This document shows, one piece after another, positions 28,201 to 36,357 of a stretch of DNA of 47,791 nt (its first letter is position 1; each line of letters opens with the position of its first letter). A program made the translations under genes and the position numbers. Source of the stretch: an uncultured Croceitalea sp. (GTDB lineage: Bacteria; Bacteroidota; Bacteroidia; Flavobacteriales; Flavobacteriaceae); assembly GCA_947494805.1 (NCBI GenBank), contig CANLWK010000012.1, positions 1 to 47,791 of the forward strand, in the 5' to 3' direction. The notes beneath the pieces are model-generated. The model was not told where the DNA came from and searched no databases. It was given only the letters and a program-made list of their open reading frames with translations.

Positions 28201-29769
28201 TTTTTTGAAATCTGCATAATCCACATCGGCAATGAAATTGAAATCACTTCTTTCCTCGCCAAAATCCGCAAGACCTTTAAAAGTAAACCTGAGGTTTTCA
28301 TCATTACTGACCAGCGAACCATCAAAGAGTTCATCCTTTAAAATCCCAGAAACCTTGATCCCTTGATAATTGTATCCATTAAATTCAATGGTATAAACCT
28401 CACCAATAGCCTCTGTGTTCAAATATTCGGCAATAAAACCACGACCTTCTACATTAACATCCAAAGTAGTTTTACCAAACTTTGGGTTGTCAATAAAATC
28501 GCCCAAGTCAAAATCGATCAACGATATGAATCCACGATAGGAAGCGTCGTCAATATTGTTGATATTGGTCATCTGTAAATTCGTATAGCTACTGCCTATT
28601 GCTGTGTTTAGGTTCACTTGGGCGTCAATTGATGAATCAGTAACCTCTGCATCACCCCGAACCGTGAACTGTCCCAGTTTTTGAAAGGATGTAGGAATAT
28701 TGTTTTTACCCAATATACGAGGCATCAATCCTCTAAGTTGGTAATAATTTGAAGTGACATTCTCCATTTTGGCCTTCATAACAAATGGTTCTTCGTCCTT
28801 AAATAGATTCCTGAAGCTAAAATCGCCCCGTACCCCTGTGTTATCTGATAACAATACAAGGTCAGTAACACTTAGATTATTTAGCACACCAGCTATATTT
28901 GCCGAAAACGTTGCTGTTTTGTCACTACCGAACTCGTTGTAGTAGGTGTTGATTTCATTAAAAGCAACCTTCGATTCTTCAAAGTTGGCCGTTATCTTGA
29001 CCTTGTTTATAAAATCTGCAAAATCTTTACGATCATAGTCAAAAACCAAGTTTCCTTGAAGACTTGACTCATTGGTAACTAACTGTAAAGTATCAAATCG
29101 CATTTGTTGCTTGGTGTACTTAAAAGCAGTTTTGAGCAGGTTTAAACGCAAGTTTCTTTTACTCAACAGAGCCAATTCGTTAACCTGCATAGAAACATCA
29201 GGACCCAGAATCTGAAAATCATTGGCAAGAATATCAAGTTCTTTAAAATTCAATATTTCGGTAATCTCCAGATTCTCGTCTATCAAACGAAACTGACTGT
29301 CTGAAATCTTAATTTCAGAAGACGACATAAAAAACGGTGGCGTACCCGGTGCTCGTGGTTGGCCGTCATCTAGCTTATCTACAAAAACATCAAGGTTGGT
29401 ATCTGACTCTCCTTCATAGGTTCTCATTTTGAACAAAAGCCCGTTCACATCAATGTCCCCAAACTCCAATTGGCCACTAGCAATGTTTTTTACACTTATC
29501 AATGAGGTAGACAGCTTTTGAATATAAAAAAGCGTATCCTTCTGATAATCCTCAACAAAGATTTCTTTAATGTCAACTCCCATGGTAAAGGGTGAAAACT
29601 GCACGCGCTCAATATTGATATTGGTGCCGAACTCTTCATTAAGACTTGTAGTTGCTCGTTTTGCCAAATTTGTCTGTACTATGGGCAGTGAAAAAAAGAT
29701 GGTAGCCAGTACCAGTATTAAAAGTAAAACCAGTACAATTCTGAGCAGTATTTTTCTAAGTTTTTTGAT
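25297..29769 (-). CDS. tamB: TamB-like translocation/assembly module protein
   Basis: From the TTG at 29667 this is a 1456-residue protein. The frame stays open upstream to a stop at 29776-29778, and that stretch encodes a basic start and a membrane helix (IKKLRKILLRIVLVLLLILV, then LATIFFSLPIVQTNLAKRA), exactly the N-terminus expected of TamB. I therefore extend the gene to about 29769, where an ATC sits where the family has Met; no ATG, GTG or TTG exists in that interval. The body is long beta-rich repeat sequence of the AsmA/TamB type, and the C-terminal ~350 residues form the TamB domain (DUF490), with GEYRFRRAGLIDKTFTVRPGG. TamB bridges the envelope for lipid or outer-membrane protein transport. 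It diverges from tsaD, and its start region carries the tsaD promoter. Confidence 0.87.
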   Translation of the reverse strand: MKKLRKILLRIVLVLLLILVLATIFFSLPIVQTNLAKRATTSLNEEFGTNINIERVQFSPFTMGVDIKEIFVEDYQKDTLFYIQKLSTSLISVKNIASGQLEFGDIDVNGLLFKMRTYEGESDTNLDVFVDKLDDGQPRAPGTPPFFMSSSEIKISDSQFRLIDENLEITEILNFKELDILANDFQILGPDVSMQVNELALLSKRNLRLNLLKTAFKYTKQQMRFDTLQLVTNESSLQGNLVFDYDRKDFADFINKVKITANFEESKVAFNEINTYYNEFGSDKTATFSANIAGVLNNLSVTDLVLLSDNTGVRGDFSFRNLFKDEEPFVMKAKMENVTSNYYQLRGLMPRILGKNNIPTSFQKLGQFTVRGDAEVTDSSIDAQVNLNTAIGSSYTNLQMTNINNIDDASYRGFISLIDFDLGDFIDNPKFGKTTLDVNVEGRGFIAEYLNTEAIGEVYTIEFNGYNYQGIKVSGILKDELFDGSLVSNDENLRFTFKGLADFGEERSDFNFIADVDYADFKKLNFISDSISVFKGNVRMDITGNSLENISGDMKFENTIYQNKNDTYYFDDFALTSTFENDSIRTIEISSPDIITGYMKGYFKVDELGKLFQNSLGSIYTNYKPFEISNGQHLSFNFRIYNKIVNIFLPEVNFGPDTFIRGDIVADEGDFKFTFKSPDIEAFKNQLNNIELKIDNKNPLFNTFLSVENMETVYYDFQDFNLINTTLKDTLFFRTEFKGGSQFDDSYNLNFYHTFNEDNKSVIGLKTSEVNFKGNEWVLNKSGNRQNKVIVNRTLDSIEIKEIVMDNGNDEQIRLKGQLADSTYKDLELQFKIVSLSKITPSIDSLQLDGRVNGFLNILQKDGKYLPSSSLDITDFAVNDITLGDMEIVVFGNNDLTEFGVNSWLTEAGQERFSVSGKINNSKTETTLDLLASFNDFKLEPFAPLGEDIVSNIRGRLSGNARITGDVNNPAFNGTLTLNQAGIGIPYLNVDYDFAPLSTVRLFDQTFYFDNVVLNDITFNTQATLDGTISHTAFDDWILNLDIDTDNDRFLILNTEFDEEELYYGTGFVEGNGSVYGPTTALNIEFEGSSAAGTQLKIPLSDVTSVGDYSFINFVEKNGQQTLEGERVLDDYQGLELFFDLNVTPDAEVEIVIDRENGSTLKGTGEGLLLIEINTNGKFIMNGEFVVVTGEYRFRRAGLIDKTFTVRPGGTILWENDPLAAQLNLDAVYALNANPAPLLENPYSRRIPTEVIVRLDGELESPTIDFDIEFPGSGSVVKSELEYRLQDPTIENNNAFFLLAQGTFAGQTGINQQAVTGNLIQTASGLLNQVLGGNNDKLNFGLSYEQGYLDANSGIDIEDRIGVTLSTRISDRVLVNGRVGVPVGGVSETVVAGDVEVQVLLNEDGTLSAKIFNRENEIQQFLADSQQGYTQGVGLSYQVDFNSFKELMTKIFKSKKEKEKVPELPKPQNSNIMGKDSLIQFYSKKSSPNN

Positions 29770-29791
29770 AGGGCTTTACCGTTTATCTTTG
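29765..29791 (+). promoter_or_regulatory. Bacteroidota promoter for tsaD-tfoX-rsmE
   Basis: A TTG (29765-29767) is followed after 16 bases by TATCTTTG (29784-29791), close to the TTG-N17-23-TAnnTTTG consensus. The predicted start near 29798 leaves a leader of about 20 bases before the GTG start of tsaD. The -33 element overlaps the extreme 5' end of the tamB reading frame. Confidence 0.65.
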
Positions 29792-29817
29792 TATGACCAA
29801 CTTTTGTTCCAAAATAG

Positions 29818-30843
29818 GTGAAAAATCTGAAAAAATATATTCTTGCCATTGAGTCATCTTGTGATGATACCTCGGCAGCTGTGCTCTGCAATGATATTGT
29901 ACTAAGCAATGTTGTTGCCACACAGCAAATACATGAACAATATGGTGGTGTGGTACCTGAACTAGCTTCGCGTGCGCATCAACAAAACATTGTACCCGTG
30001 GTACACCAAGCATTGAGCAAGGCAAATATCGATAAAAAAGAACTAGCGGCAATAGCGTTTACCCGAGGTCCTGGGCTGATGGGTTCATTGCTTGTCGGCA
30101 CTTCATTCGCAAAATCACTCGCCATTGGATTGAATATTCCATTGATCGAAGTGAACCACATGCAGGCCCACATTCTTGCACATTTTATTGCTGATAAAGA
30201 TCAAAAGGCGCCTAGCTTTCCCTTTCTGGCCATGACCGTTAGTGGTGGGCATACCCAAATCATTTTGGTAAAAGACTTTTTTCAAATGGAAGTTTTAGGA
30301 GAGACATTGGATGACGCCGTTGGTGAGGCCTTTGATAAAAGCGCAAAATTATTGGGACTGCCCTATCCTGGTGGTCCATTGATTGACAGTCATGCCCAAG
30401 AAGGAAACCCAAAAGCATTTCTTTTTCCAAAACCCAAAGTGGCAGGGTTGAACTTTAGTTTTAGCGGATTGAAAACGAGCATTTTGTATTTCATACAAAA
30501 AAAGAAAAGCGAAAATCCAGATTTTGTTAAAGACAACCTTAATGATATTTGCGCCTCGATACAGTATACCATTTTAGAAATTTTGATGGATAAACTAAAA
30601 CTGGCCGTAAAGCAAACCGGAGTAAAACAGATTGCCATTGGTGGCGGTGTCGCAGCAAATTCAGGTATACGAGCCCGATTGGTGGCTACTGAACGTACTA
30701 TGGGCTGGAAAACATATATACCTAAAATTGAGTATTGTACCGACAATGCTGCCATGATTGGTATCGTAGGATATTACAAATACTTGCAAAAAGATTTTGC
30801 CGAAAAAAATATCGCTGCCAAAGCGAGATATGTATTGGAATAA
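29818..30843 (+). CDS. tsaD: tRNA N6-adenosine threonylcarbamoyltransferase
   Basis: This 341-residue protein starts with GTG at 29818. It shows the family motifs: ILAIESSCDDTSAAV (residues 8-22), VVPELASRAH, TRGPGLMGSLLVG, the metal-binding EVNHMQAH (His114 and His118), SGGHTQIILV, and GGGVAANSGIRARL near the C-terminus. TsaD with TsaB and TsaE transfers threonylcarbamoyl to A37 of ANN-reading tRNAs; those partners are not in this window. Its stop overlaps the ATG of the TfoX-like gene (TAATG), and rsmE follows the same way, making a three-gene RNA-related operon. Confidence 0.97.
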   Translation: MKNLKKYILAIESSCDDTSAAVLCNDIVLSNVVATQQIHEQYGGVVPELASRAHQQNIVPVVHQALSKANIDKKELAAIAFTRGPGLMGSLLVGTSFAKSLAIGLNIPLIEVNHMQAHILAHFIADKDQKAPSFPFLAMTVSGGHTQIILVKDFFQMEVLGETLDDAVGEAFDKSAKLLGLPYPGGPLIDSHAQEGNPKAFLFPKPKVAGLNFSFSGLKTSILYFIQKKKSENPDFVKDNLNDICASIQYTILEILMDKLKLAVKQTGVKQIAIGGGVAANSGIRARLVATERTMGWKTYIPKIEYCTDNAAMIGIVGYYKYLQKDFAEKNIAAKARYVLE

Positions 30844-31178
30844 TGGCCTATAACGAAGAATTGACAAAACGCATTAAAGCCGCGCTGAGCTTGTTTCCGG
30901 AAACATTTGAGGAAAAGAAAATGTTTGGCGGCGTTGCATATTTATATAGAGGTAAAATGACCATTGGTGCCATAAACGAAGACTTGATGGTACGTATTTT
31001 AACTTCAGACATTGAAATCGAACTTGCGAAGCCAGCTGTTCGCCCTATGGATTTTACCGGTAAGCCGATGAAGGAATTCGTTTTTGTTTCCAAAGCTGGT
31101 TATGAAACAGAAGCACAACTTGATTATTGGATAGCTTTAGGCCTGGCCCATGCAAAACACAAACTAAAGGAAAACTGA
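30843..31178 (+). CDS. TfoX N-terminal domain protein
   Basis: This 111-residue protein uses the ATG that overlaps the tsaD stop (TAATG). Translation could run further upstream in frame, but that part lies inside tsaD and has no family similarity. The sequence matches the TfoX N-terminal domain (PF04993): KKMFGGVAYLYRGKMTIGAI at about 26-45, and DFTGKPMKEFVFVSKAGY at about 65-82. In Haemophilus and Vibrio, TfoX/Sxy activates competence genes, but these small single-domain homologues are common in Bacteroidota and have no assigned role. The coupling to tsaD and rsmE suggests constitutive expression. Confidence 0.85.
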   Translation: MAYNEELTKRIKAALSLFPETFEEKKMFGGVAYLYRGKMTIGAINEDLMVRILTSDIEIELAKPAVRPMDFTGKPMKEFVFVSKAGYETEAQLDYWIALGLAHAKHKLKEN

Positions 31179-31882
31179 TGCAACTATTTTACGATGCTTC
31201 TTTGGACAATAGCTTTAAGCAATTTTTCTTTTCACCTGAAGAAAGCAAGCATATCACGAAAGTTCTTCGAAAAAAAGAGGGTGATGTACTATATATCACG
31301 AACGGAAAAGGTAGTCTGTTCGAAGCAAGAATTATTATCGCTGACCAAAAAAAATGTAAGGCCCAATTAATTTCTGAAGATCGCACCATACCAAGGTTAC
31401 ATTCATTGCATTTGGCAGTGGCACCAACAAAGATGAACGACCGCTATGAGTGGTTCTTAGAAAAAGCCACGGAAATTGGGGTCAGCGAAATTACCCCTAT
31501 TCTATGCGAACATTCAGAACGCAAGGTCATCAAACCTGAACGTTTAGAAAAAGTACTGCAATCGGCAATGAAGCAATCATTACAAACTTTTTTACCAAAA
31601 CTGAACTCATTGACCAGTTTAGAAGAATTCTTAGAAAAAACCGCTGGTGACCTAAAGTTCGTTGCCCATTGTGAAGACTCAGAAAAGGTGGAGCTCAAAC
31701 GGCGATTGCAAGCTGACAAAGATGTGGTCATACTTATTGGTCCAGAAGGTGATTTCTCAAAATCAGAGATCAAATTGGCCAATGAAAAAGGATACCTGCC
31801 GGTTTCTTTGGGCAGAAATCGTTTACGAACCGAGACCGCCGCCATTTACGCTTGTACCGTTGTTGCGGTAGTGAACAACTAG
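31178..31882 (+). CDS. rsmE: 16S rRNA (uracil1498-N3)-methyltransferase
   Basis: This 234-residue SPOUT methyltransferase starts at the ATG that overlaps the TGA of the TfoX-like gene. The N-terminal PUA-like part has ESKHITKVLRKKEGD (about 22-36). The knotted C-terminal domain has EKATEIGVSEITPILCEHSE, VILIGPEGDFSKSEI and LGRNRLRTETAAIYA, which together form the AdoMet site. RsmE methylates U1498 of 16S rRNA. An upstream in-frame ATG at 31127 lies inside the preceding gene and is rejected. The stop shares a CTAG with the stop of the convergent DUF1223 gene. Confidence 0.96.
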   Translation: MQLFYDASLDNSFKQFFFSPEESKHITKVLRKKEGDVLYITNGKGSLFEARIIIADQKKCKAQLISEDRTIPRLHSLHLAVAPTKMNDRYEWFLEKATEIGVSEITPILCEHSERKVIKPERLEKVLQSAMKQSLQTFLPKLNSLTSLEEFLEKTAGDLKFVAHCEDSEKVELKRRLQADKDVVILIGPEGDFSKSEIKLANEKGYLPVSLGRNRLRTETAAIYACTVVAVVNN

Positions 31883-32652
31883 ACTTTTGTTTTTGTTGCC
31901 CCCGTAATATCTAAAATGTCGTTTTCGGTAAAGACCATTAGGGTCAACTTATCACTTGTTGTTGCCATAGCAGGAATTTTAATACTGGCGCTTTTAGATT
32001 CAATTTGAAGTGGCTGATACTTTTCCGCAATTACAATATTGCTGTTCTTCAGTACCCTACTGCGGTTTTCACCTCTTTTTACTGTGGTTGTTCGCTCGTT
32101 CAAGACCAATACTACATGCAATTGTGTATTTGCCGTATCACCTAAAACGGTATAGTCAAAACTGATATCACGTCCGTTTTTGACCACATTTGAAAGTTGA
32201 ATTGCATTGAGCGCCTTTTGTTGTCCATACGAATTCACTTTTGCCTGCAACTTGGCGTTGTTTGACCCTACGAAATGCTCCTTGCCATTAACCACCATCT
32301 GCGGCGTATAATTACTTTTTGAACGAAATTTTCGGTTATAGTATCCTTGCTTTTTTGAATGAATTGACTTTCCAAAGGGGTCTTTCCAACCTATATAGTC
32401 CCAATAATCAACGTGGTAAGATAGTGCAAATACTCTATCTGGGTAGTCTTTCTTGGCCTTGTCAAGCAATACATCAGCAGGTGGACAACTTGAACAACCT
32501 TGAGAAGTAAACAGCTCTAAGACCACTACAGGTTCATATTTACCCATTGTTACCCGATTTGGTTCTTCGCTGAATACATCGCTATTTCGGTAAAACGCCA
32601 TGGTCGTAAAAGCCAAAACGGCCAAAACTGGAATTATGATTTTTTTAAACAT
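31879..32652 (-). CDS. Secreted DUF1223 thioredoxin-like protein
   Basis: This 257-residue protein has an N-terminal signal or anchor (IIIPVLAVLAFTTMAFY). Then comes the DUF1223 pattern: VVVLELFTSQGCSSCPPADV at about 42-61, a CxxC thioredoxin-like centre, followed by YHVDYWDYIGWKDPF and TPQMVVNGKEHFVGS with the cis-Pro that faces the CxxC. DUF1223 proteins have a thioredoxin-like fold; their substrate is not known to me. It may act in disulfide exchange in the envelope. The gene is convergent with rsmE (4-base overlap) and divergent from the DUF4159 gene, 42 bases apart. Confidence 0.87.
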   Translation of the reverse strand: MFKKIIIPVLAVLAFTTMAFYRNSDVFSEEPNRVTMGKYEPVVVLELFTSQGCSSCPPADVLLDKAKKDYPDRVFALSYHVDYWDYIGWKDPFGKSIHSKKQGYYNRKFRSKSNYTPQMVVNGKEHFVGSNNAKLQAKVNSYGQQKALNAIQLSNVVKNGRDISFDYTVLGDTANTQLHVVLVLNERTTTVKRGENRSRVLKNSNIVIAEKYQPLQIESKSASIKIPAMATTSDKLTLMVFTENDILDITGATKTKV

Positions 32653-32661
32653 ATTAATCGG

Positions 32662-32669
32662 TACATTTG
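32662..32669 (+). promoter_or_regulatory. Candidate -7 element for the DUF4159 operon
   Basis: TACATTTG fits TAnnTTTG and lies 25 bases before the DUF4159 ATG, in the short gap to the divergent DUF1223 gene. The -33 TTG is not clear. Confidence 0.4.
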
Positions 32670-32694
32670 ATGTTACCAGATTATTCGAAAAGCG

Positions 32695-33345
32695 ATGAAA
32701 CAGCTTACGTTTTACACCTTTATTTTAACTTTTTTTGTGATAAACCTTTGTGCGGCACAACAGGTGGGAATTTTGAAGTACGGTGGGGGTGGCGATTGGT
32801 ATTCGAACCCAACGGCATTACCAAACCTTATTCGTTTCTGCAATCAAAACATCGACACCAGAATTGAGGATAAACCTGAAACCGTTGAAGTTGGCGATAT
32901 CAATATCTTCCAATTTCCATTTTTGCACATGACTGGGCATGGCAATGTTTTCTTTTCAGATGATGAAGCTGAGAATTTGCGAACGTATTTGTTGGCCGGT
33001 GGTTTTTTGCACATTGATGATAATTATGGTATGGAACCTTATCTCAAGCGCGAATTACAAAAGGTGTTTCCTGATAAACAATTAGAAGAGTTGGGCAGTG
33101 ATCACCCTATTTTCAACCAAAAGTTCAAATTCGCCGATGGGCTCCCGAAAATTCACGAACACGATGGTGAGCGTCCAAAGGCCTTGGGCATTTTTCATGA
33201 AGGCCGGCTCGTACTTTTATTCACATTCGAAAGCGACTTGGGAGATGGTTGGGAAGACCCCTCTGTACATAACGATCCCGAGGCAGTACGTCAAAAAGCA
33301 TTGCAAATGGGAGCAAATATTGTAGCTTACGCTTTCAAAAGCTAA
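32695..33345 (+). CDS. Secreted DUF4159 protein
   Basis: This 216-residue protein has a signal peptide (LTFYTFILTFFVINLCAAQQ). It carries the DUF4159 features I recognise: GILKYGGGGDWYSNPTALPN near residue 25, then FLHMTGHGNVFFSDDEAENL and LLAGGFLHIDDNYGM. The His- and Asp-rich central stretch is typical of a fold related to glutamine amidotransferase-like domains, but no reaction is known. It is the first gene of a tight operon with an AI-2E family membrane protein 3 bases downstream and a methyltransferase after that. Confidence 0.87.
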   Translation: MKQLTFYTFILTFFVINLCAAQQVGILKYGGGGDWYSNPTALPNLIRFCNQNIDTRIEDKPETVEVGDINIFQFPFLHMTGHGNVFFSDDEAENLRTYLLAGGFLHIDDNYGMEPYLKRELQKVFPDKQLEELGSDHPIFNQKFKFADGLPKIHEHDGERPKALGIFHEGRLVLLFTFESDLGDGWEDPSVHNDPEAVRQKALQMGANIVAYAFKS

Positions 33346-33348
33346 ACC

Positions 33349-34449
33349 ATGAGTTCAAGAACCATTTCAAATGGCATTTTACGCGCTGTTTTTATTTTAG
33401 CCGCCATTGTGCTGTTGTTTTATTTTCTCATTAAAATTCAATCTGTTCTCGCTTACTTGGCCATTGCTGCCGTTATTGCGCTATTGGGACGACCCATTGT
33501 ATTGTTTTTTCGAAGAAGGTTGAAGTTTCCGAACCTATTGGCCGTAATTGTCACCATGGTTTTGATGCTCGGTGTTTTCATTGGCATTTTAGCCCTTTTT
33601 ATACCCTTGATCAATGAACAGAGCAGAAACTTATCACTGTTGGACATTGAAGACCTTAAAAGCAATCTAAACACCCTATACCTACAAATTGTAGATTACT
33701 TTGGCATCACCACCTCAAATGTCAATGAGATGTTACAAGATTCTGACTTGGAAAAAAATGTATTGGAAGGACTGAACCTCAATTTCATTCCAAACTTCTT
33801 GAACTCTTTTTTAAATGTACTGAGCAATTTTAGTGTCGGATTATTTTCTGTGCTCTTTATCTCTTTCTTCTTCTTAAAAGACAGCAAACTCTTTCAAAAC
33901 GGATTGTTGACTTTTATGCCCGACAATAAAGAAGGTAACATGGTAAAGTCGATTGACACCATCAATAATCTACTTTCAAGATATTTTGGTGGAATCTTAT
34001 TACAGCTGTTTATTCTCTTTATTATTTACACCATCACCTTGCTGATTGTGGGTGTTGAAAATGCCATTGTTATTGCCTTTTTATGTTCCCTTTTCAACAT
34101 CATTCCATATGTCGGTCCAATCATCGGCGGAGTGGTCATGATCACCTTAACAATGACCAGCTATTTGGGTGCCGATTTCAGTGCTGTTATCTTGCCAAAA
34201 GCGCTGTATGTTTTTATAGGATTATGTATTGGCCAGTTGGTTGACAATTTCTTTTCACAACCCTTTATTTTTTCGAATTCGGTAAAATCACATCCTTTAG
34301 AAATCTTTCTGGTCATCATTATCGCCGGATTGCTTTTCGGAGTCGTCGGCATGGTCATCGCCGTACCTGGCTATACCGCTATTAAGGTAATTTTGAAGGA
34401 GTTTTTGAGTGATAACAGCATCGTAAAAAAACTTACCAAGAATTTATAG
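33349..34449 (+). CDS. AI-2E family transporter (YdiK/PerM-like)
   Basis: This 366-residue polytopic protein has eight or so hydrophobic segments with the spacing of PF01594. Two helices near the N-terminus (AVFILAAIVLLFYFLI; LAIAAVIALLGRPIVLFF) come first, then FLKDSKLFQNGLLTFMP in the middle loop and FNIIPYVGPIIGGVVM as a family signature near 240. The name AI-2E refers to the E. coli TqsA exporter; most members have other or unknown substrates, and some are ion exchangers. Nothing in this context points to quorum sensing. Confidence 0.88.
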   Translation: MSSRTISNGILRAVFILAAIVLLFYFLIKIQSVLAYLAIAAVIALLGRPIVLFFRRRLKFPNLLAVIVTMVLMLGVFIGILALFIPLINEQSRNLSLLDIEDLKSNLNTLYLQIVDYFGITTSNVNEMLQDSDLEKNVLEGLNLNFIPNFLNSFLNVLSNFSVGLFSVLFISFFFLKDSKLFQNGLLTFMPDNKEGNMVKSIDTINNLLSRYFGGILLQLFILFIIYTITLLIVGVENAIVIAFLCSLFNIIPYVGPIIGGVVMITLTMTSYLGADFSAVILPKALYVFIGLCIGQLVDNFFSQPFIFSNSVKSHPLEIFLVIIIAGLLFGVVGMVIAVPGYTAIKVILKEFLSDNSIVKKLTKNL

Positions 34450-34456
34450 TTTTACT

Positions 34457-35635
34457 TTGAATAAAAAAATATTAAATACTGGTATACAAAGTTTTATAGA
34501 AAAAAATTGGAATACTGACATCGTGTCAGTTTTACTTAAAAAACCATTATTCGAAGGAGTCTCACAAAAAGAACTGTGCGAGCAGCTCGAAGCTAAAAAA
34601 AAATGTCAACATAAACTGCCCAAATGGTTCACCACTCCATTGATCTACTACCCCAACAAACTACATATTGAACAGACCAGTTCAGAAGTAACAGCACAAT
34701 ACAAAGCCAGTTTGATACGTGGAAAATCACTTTTGGACATTACCGGTGGTTTAGGTGTGGACTGTTTCTTTTTTGCAAAGAACTTTGACCGTGTCAAGCA
34801 CTGTGAATGGAATGAAAACCTGTCACAAATCACCGCTCATAATTATGCAGTTTTAGATGTAAAAAACATTGAATGCTTGACTGAAAACGGCATTAGGTAT
34901 TTACAAAGGTCCAAAGAGAATTTTGATTGGATTTTTATTGACCCTTCCCGTCGGAACGAAAGTAGAGGTAAGGTCTTTTTATTGGCAGACTGTTTGCCCA
35001 ATGTTCCAGAAAACTTAGAGTTGTTTTTTGAACACACCAACAAGATAATACTAAAAACCTCTCCCCTGCTCGACATCAAACAGGGACTTAACGAATTGCG
35101 TTTTGTAAAAGAGATTCATGTAATCGCAGTTCAAAATGAGGTCAAGGAAATATTGTGGTTATTAGAGAACAACCATACTTTGGCCCCAAGCATCAAAACA
35201 GTTAATTTAAAAAAGAATATCAAAGAAGTATTTGACTTTACATTGGCTCATGAGAAAACGGCCAGTTCGCAATTTGATTCGCCCAAGACCTACCTTTTCG
35301 AGCCCAATTCGGCAATTCTTAAGGCCGGTGCCTTTAAACTAATTGGAAGCACCTACAAACTACAAAAGTTACATGAGCATTCGCATTTGTACACCTCATC
35401 ATTGCTTATAGATTTTCCTGGGAGGTGTTTTCTCATTGAAAAGGTTATCAATTACAACAGAAAAGAAATTCTAAAGTTAGCGCTGGGCAAGGCAAACATT
35501 ACCACACGCAACTTTCCAGAAACAGTAGGTACCATTCGTAAAAAATTTAAAATTAAAGACGGCGGGGAGTACTATTTGTTTTTTACCACGAATGTGGAAA
35601 ATAAACGTATTGTGATAGTGTGCAAAAAGGCCTAG
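34457..35635 (+). CDS. THUMP-like class I SAM-dependent methyltransferase
   Basis: This 392-residue protein starts at TTG 34457; no ATG lies nearby in frame and the frame is open upstream. The AdoMet motif I is LLDITGGLGVDCFFFAKNFD at about 91-110, followed by HCEWNENL at motif II and FDWIFIDPSRRNESRGKVF (about 157-175), which is a motif IV resembling the DP(S/P)R of RNA and DNA N-methyltransferases. The C-terminal ~100 residues match the THUMP-like domain of uncharacterised Bacteroidota proteins. RNA is a probable substrate but unproven. Seven bases separate it from the AI-2E gene. Its TAG shares CTAG with the stop of the convergent peptidase gene. Confidence 0.85.
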   Translation: MNKKILNTGIQSFIEKNWNTDIVSVLLKKPLFEGVSQKELCEQLEAKKKCQHKLPKWFTTPLIYYPNKLHIEQTSSEVTAQYKASLIRGKSLLDITGGLGVDCFFFAKNFDRVKHCEWNENLSQITAHNYAVLDVKNIECLTENGIRYLQRSKENFDWIFIDPSRRNESRGKVFLLADCLPNVPENLELFFEHTNKIILKTSPLLDIKQGLNELRFVKEIHVIAVQNEVKEILWLLENNHTLAPSIKTVNLKKNIKEVFDFTLAHEKTASSQFDSPKTYLFEPNSAILKAGAFKLIGSTYKLQKLHEHSHLYTSSLLIDFPGRCFLIEKVINYNRKEILKLALGKANITTRNFPETVGTIRKKFKIKDGGEYYLFFTTNVENKRIVIVCKKA

Positions 35636-36357
35636 TCAGAACACTTCCATTTAAAATCAGCCACTTTATCGTTGCTTCCGGCAGAAAGGTTATAGTGCCA
35701 CCATTCAGTACGTATCGACCAAAAACCATGCTGTTCCATGGTTTCTTTGAGCAGTTTTCGATTGTTCAAAACATCTTTTGGCAAGTCTAGATTATCGTGG
35801 TACGCACGTTTTCCGAAGAAATCAAAATCTGTACCCATATCCAATTCATTTCCCTCTAAATCCACTAAAGTAATATCAACGGCACCGCCTTTGTTGTGTA
35901 TAGAACCTTTAACAGGGTTTGCCACATATTGCGGGTTAGGAACAATTTTCCACATTTTATATTGTACTGAATTAGGTCGATAGCAATCAAAAAACTTAAT
36001 TTTATAGCCTTTGTTCAAAAAAGCCCTATTTGCAGCTATCAGAGCTTTGGCCGTCTTTACACGCGTGTAACACTCTGCACAGTCATAGACCTTTGCCTTT
36101 AAGAAATTGTTTTCAGTGGCGTATCGCAGGTCATAGACAAAATCATGACTAAAATCTGCCAACCGAACAAAGGTCGTATCTGCCAGGTTCTCAAAAGTCT
36201 TTAACTGAACAATTTCAGGAGTAGTGTCAAGAACCTGTTCAGCCCTAGACTGCGGTTCTGTATTTTTCAAATTGATTTCAGAAATCGTATGCTCTACTTT
36301 GGGTTTGCAACTTACCAAAAACAATCCTATCCAAAAGGCATAATATGAACTTCGCAT
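35632..36357 (-). CDS. M15-family D-Ala-D-Ala dipeptidase lipoprotein (VanX/DdpX-like)
   Basis: From ATG 36357 this is 241 residues. A start 63 bases upstream is possible but would sit inside the preceding gene, while 36357 begins a lipoprotein signal ending in GLFLVSC. Its ATG overlaps that gene's TAA (TAATG). The DdpX/VanX pattern is present: YDLRYATENNF, CYRPNSVQYKMW, the zinc motif SIHNKGGAVDITLVD and the catalytic EWWHYN. It hydrolyses D-Ala-D-Ala in the envelope, probably to recover peptide from wall turnover. In such organisms it is a housekeeping role rather than vancomycin resistance; no VanA, VanH or VanS genes accompany it. Confidence 0.87.
   Translation of the reverse strand: MRSSYYAFWIGLFLVSCKPKVEHTISEINLKNTEPQSRAEQVLDTTPEIVQLKTFENLADTTFVRLADFSHDFVYDLRYATENNFLKAKVYDCAECYTRVKTAKALIAANRAFLNKGYKIKFFDCYRPNSVQYKMWKIVPNPQYVANPVKGSIHNKGGAVDITLVDLEGNELDMGTDFDFFGKRAYHDNLDLPKDVLNNRKLLKETMEQHGFWSIRTEWWHYNLSAGSNDKVADFKWKCSD

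Noticed and set aside
29718-29921. Minus-strand 67-codon ORF opposite the tsaD start
   Set aside because: It is in another frame from tamB, overlaps tsaD and its promoter, and has no family-like features.
30735-30842. Longer N-terminus for the TfoX-like gene
   Set aside because: The extra codons lie inside tsaD, while the ATG at 30843 fits the family and the TAATG coupling.
31127-31177. Longer N-terminus for rsmE
   Set aside because: The extra 17 residues lie within the preceding gene; MQLFYD at 31178 is the usual RsmE start.
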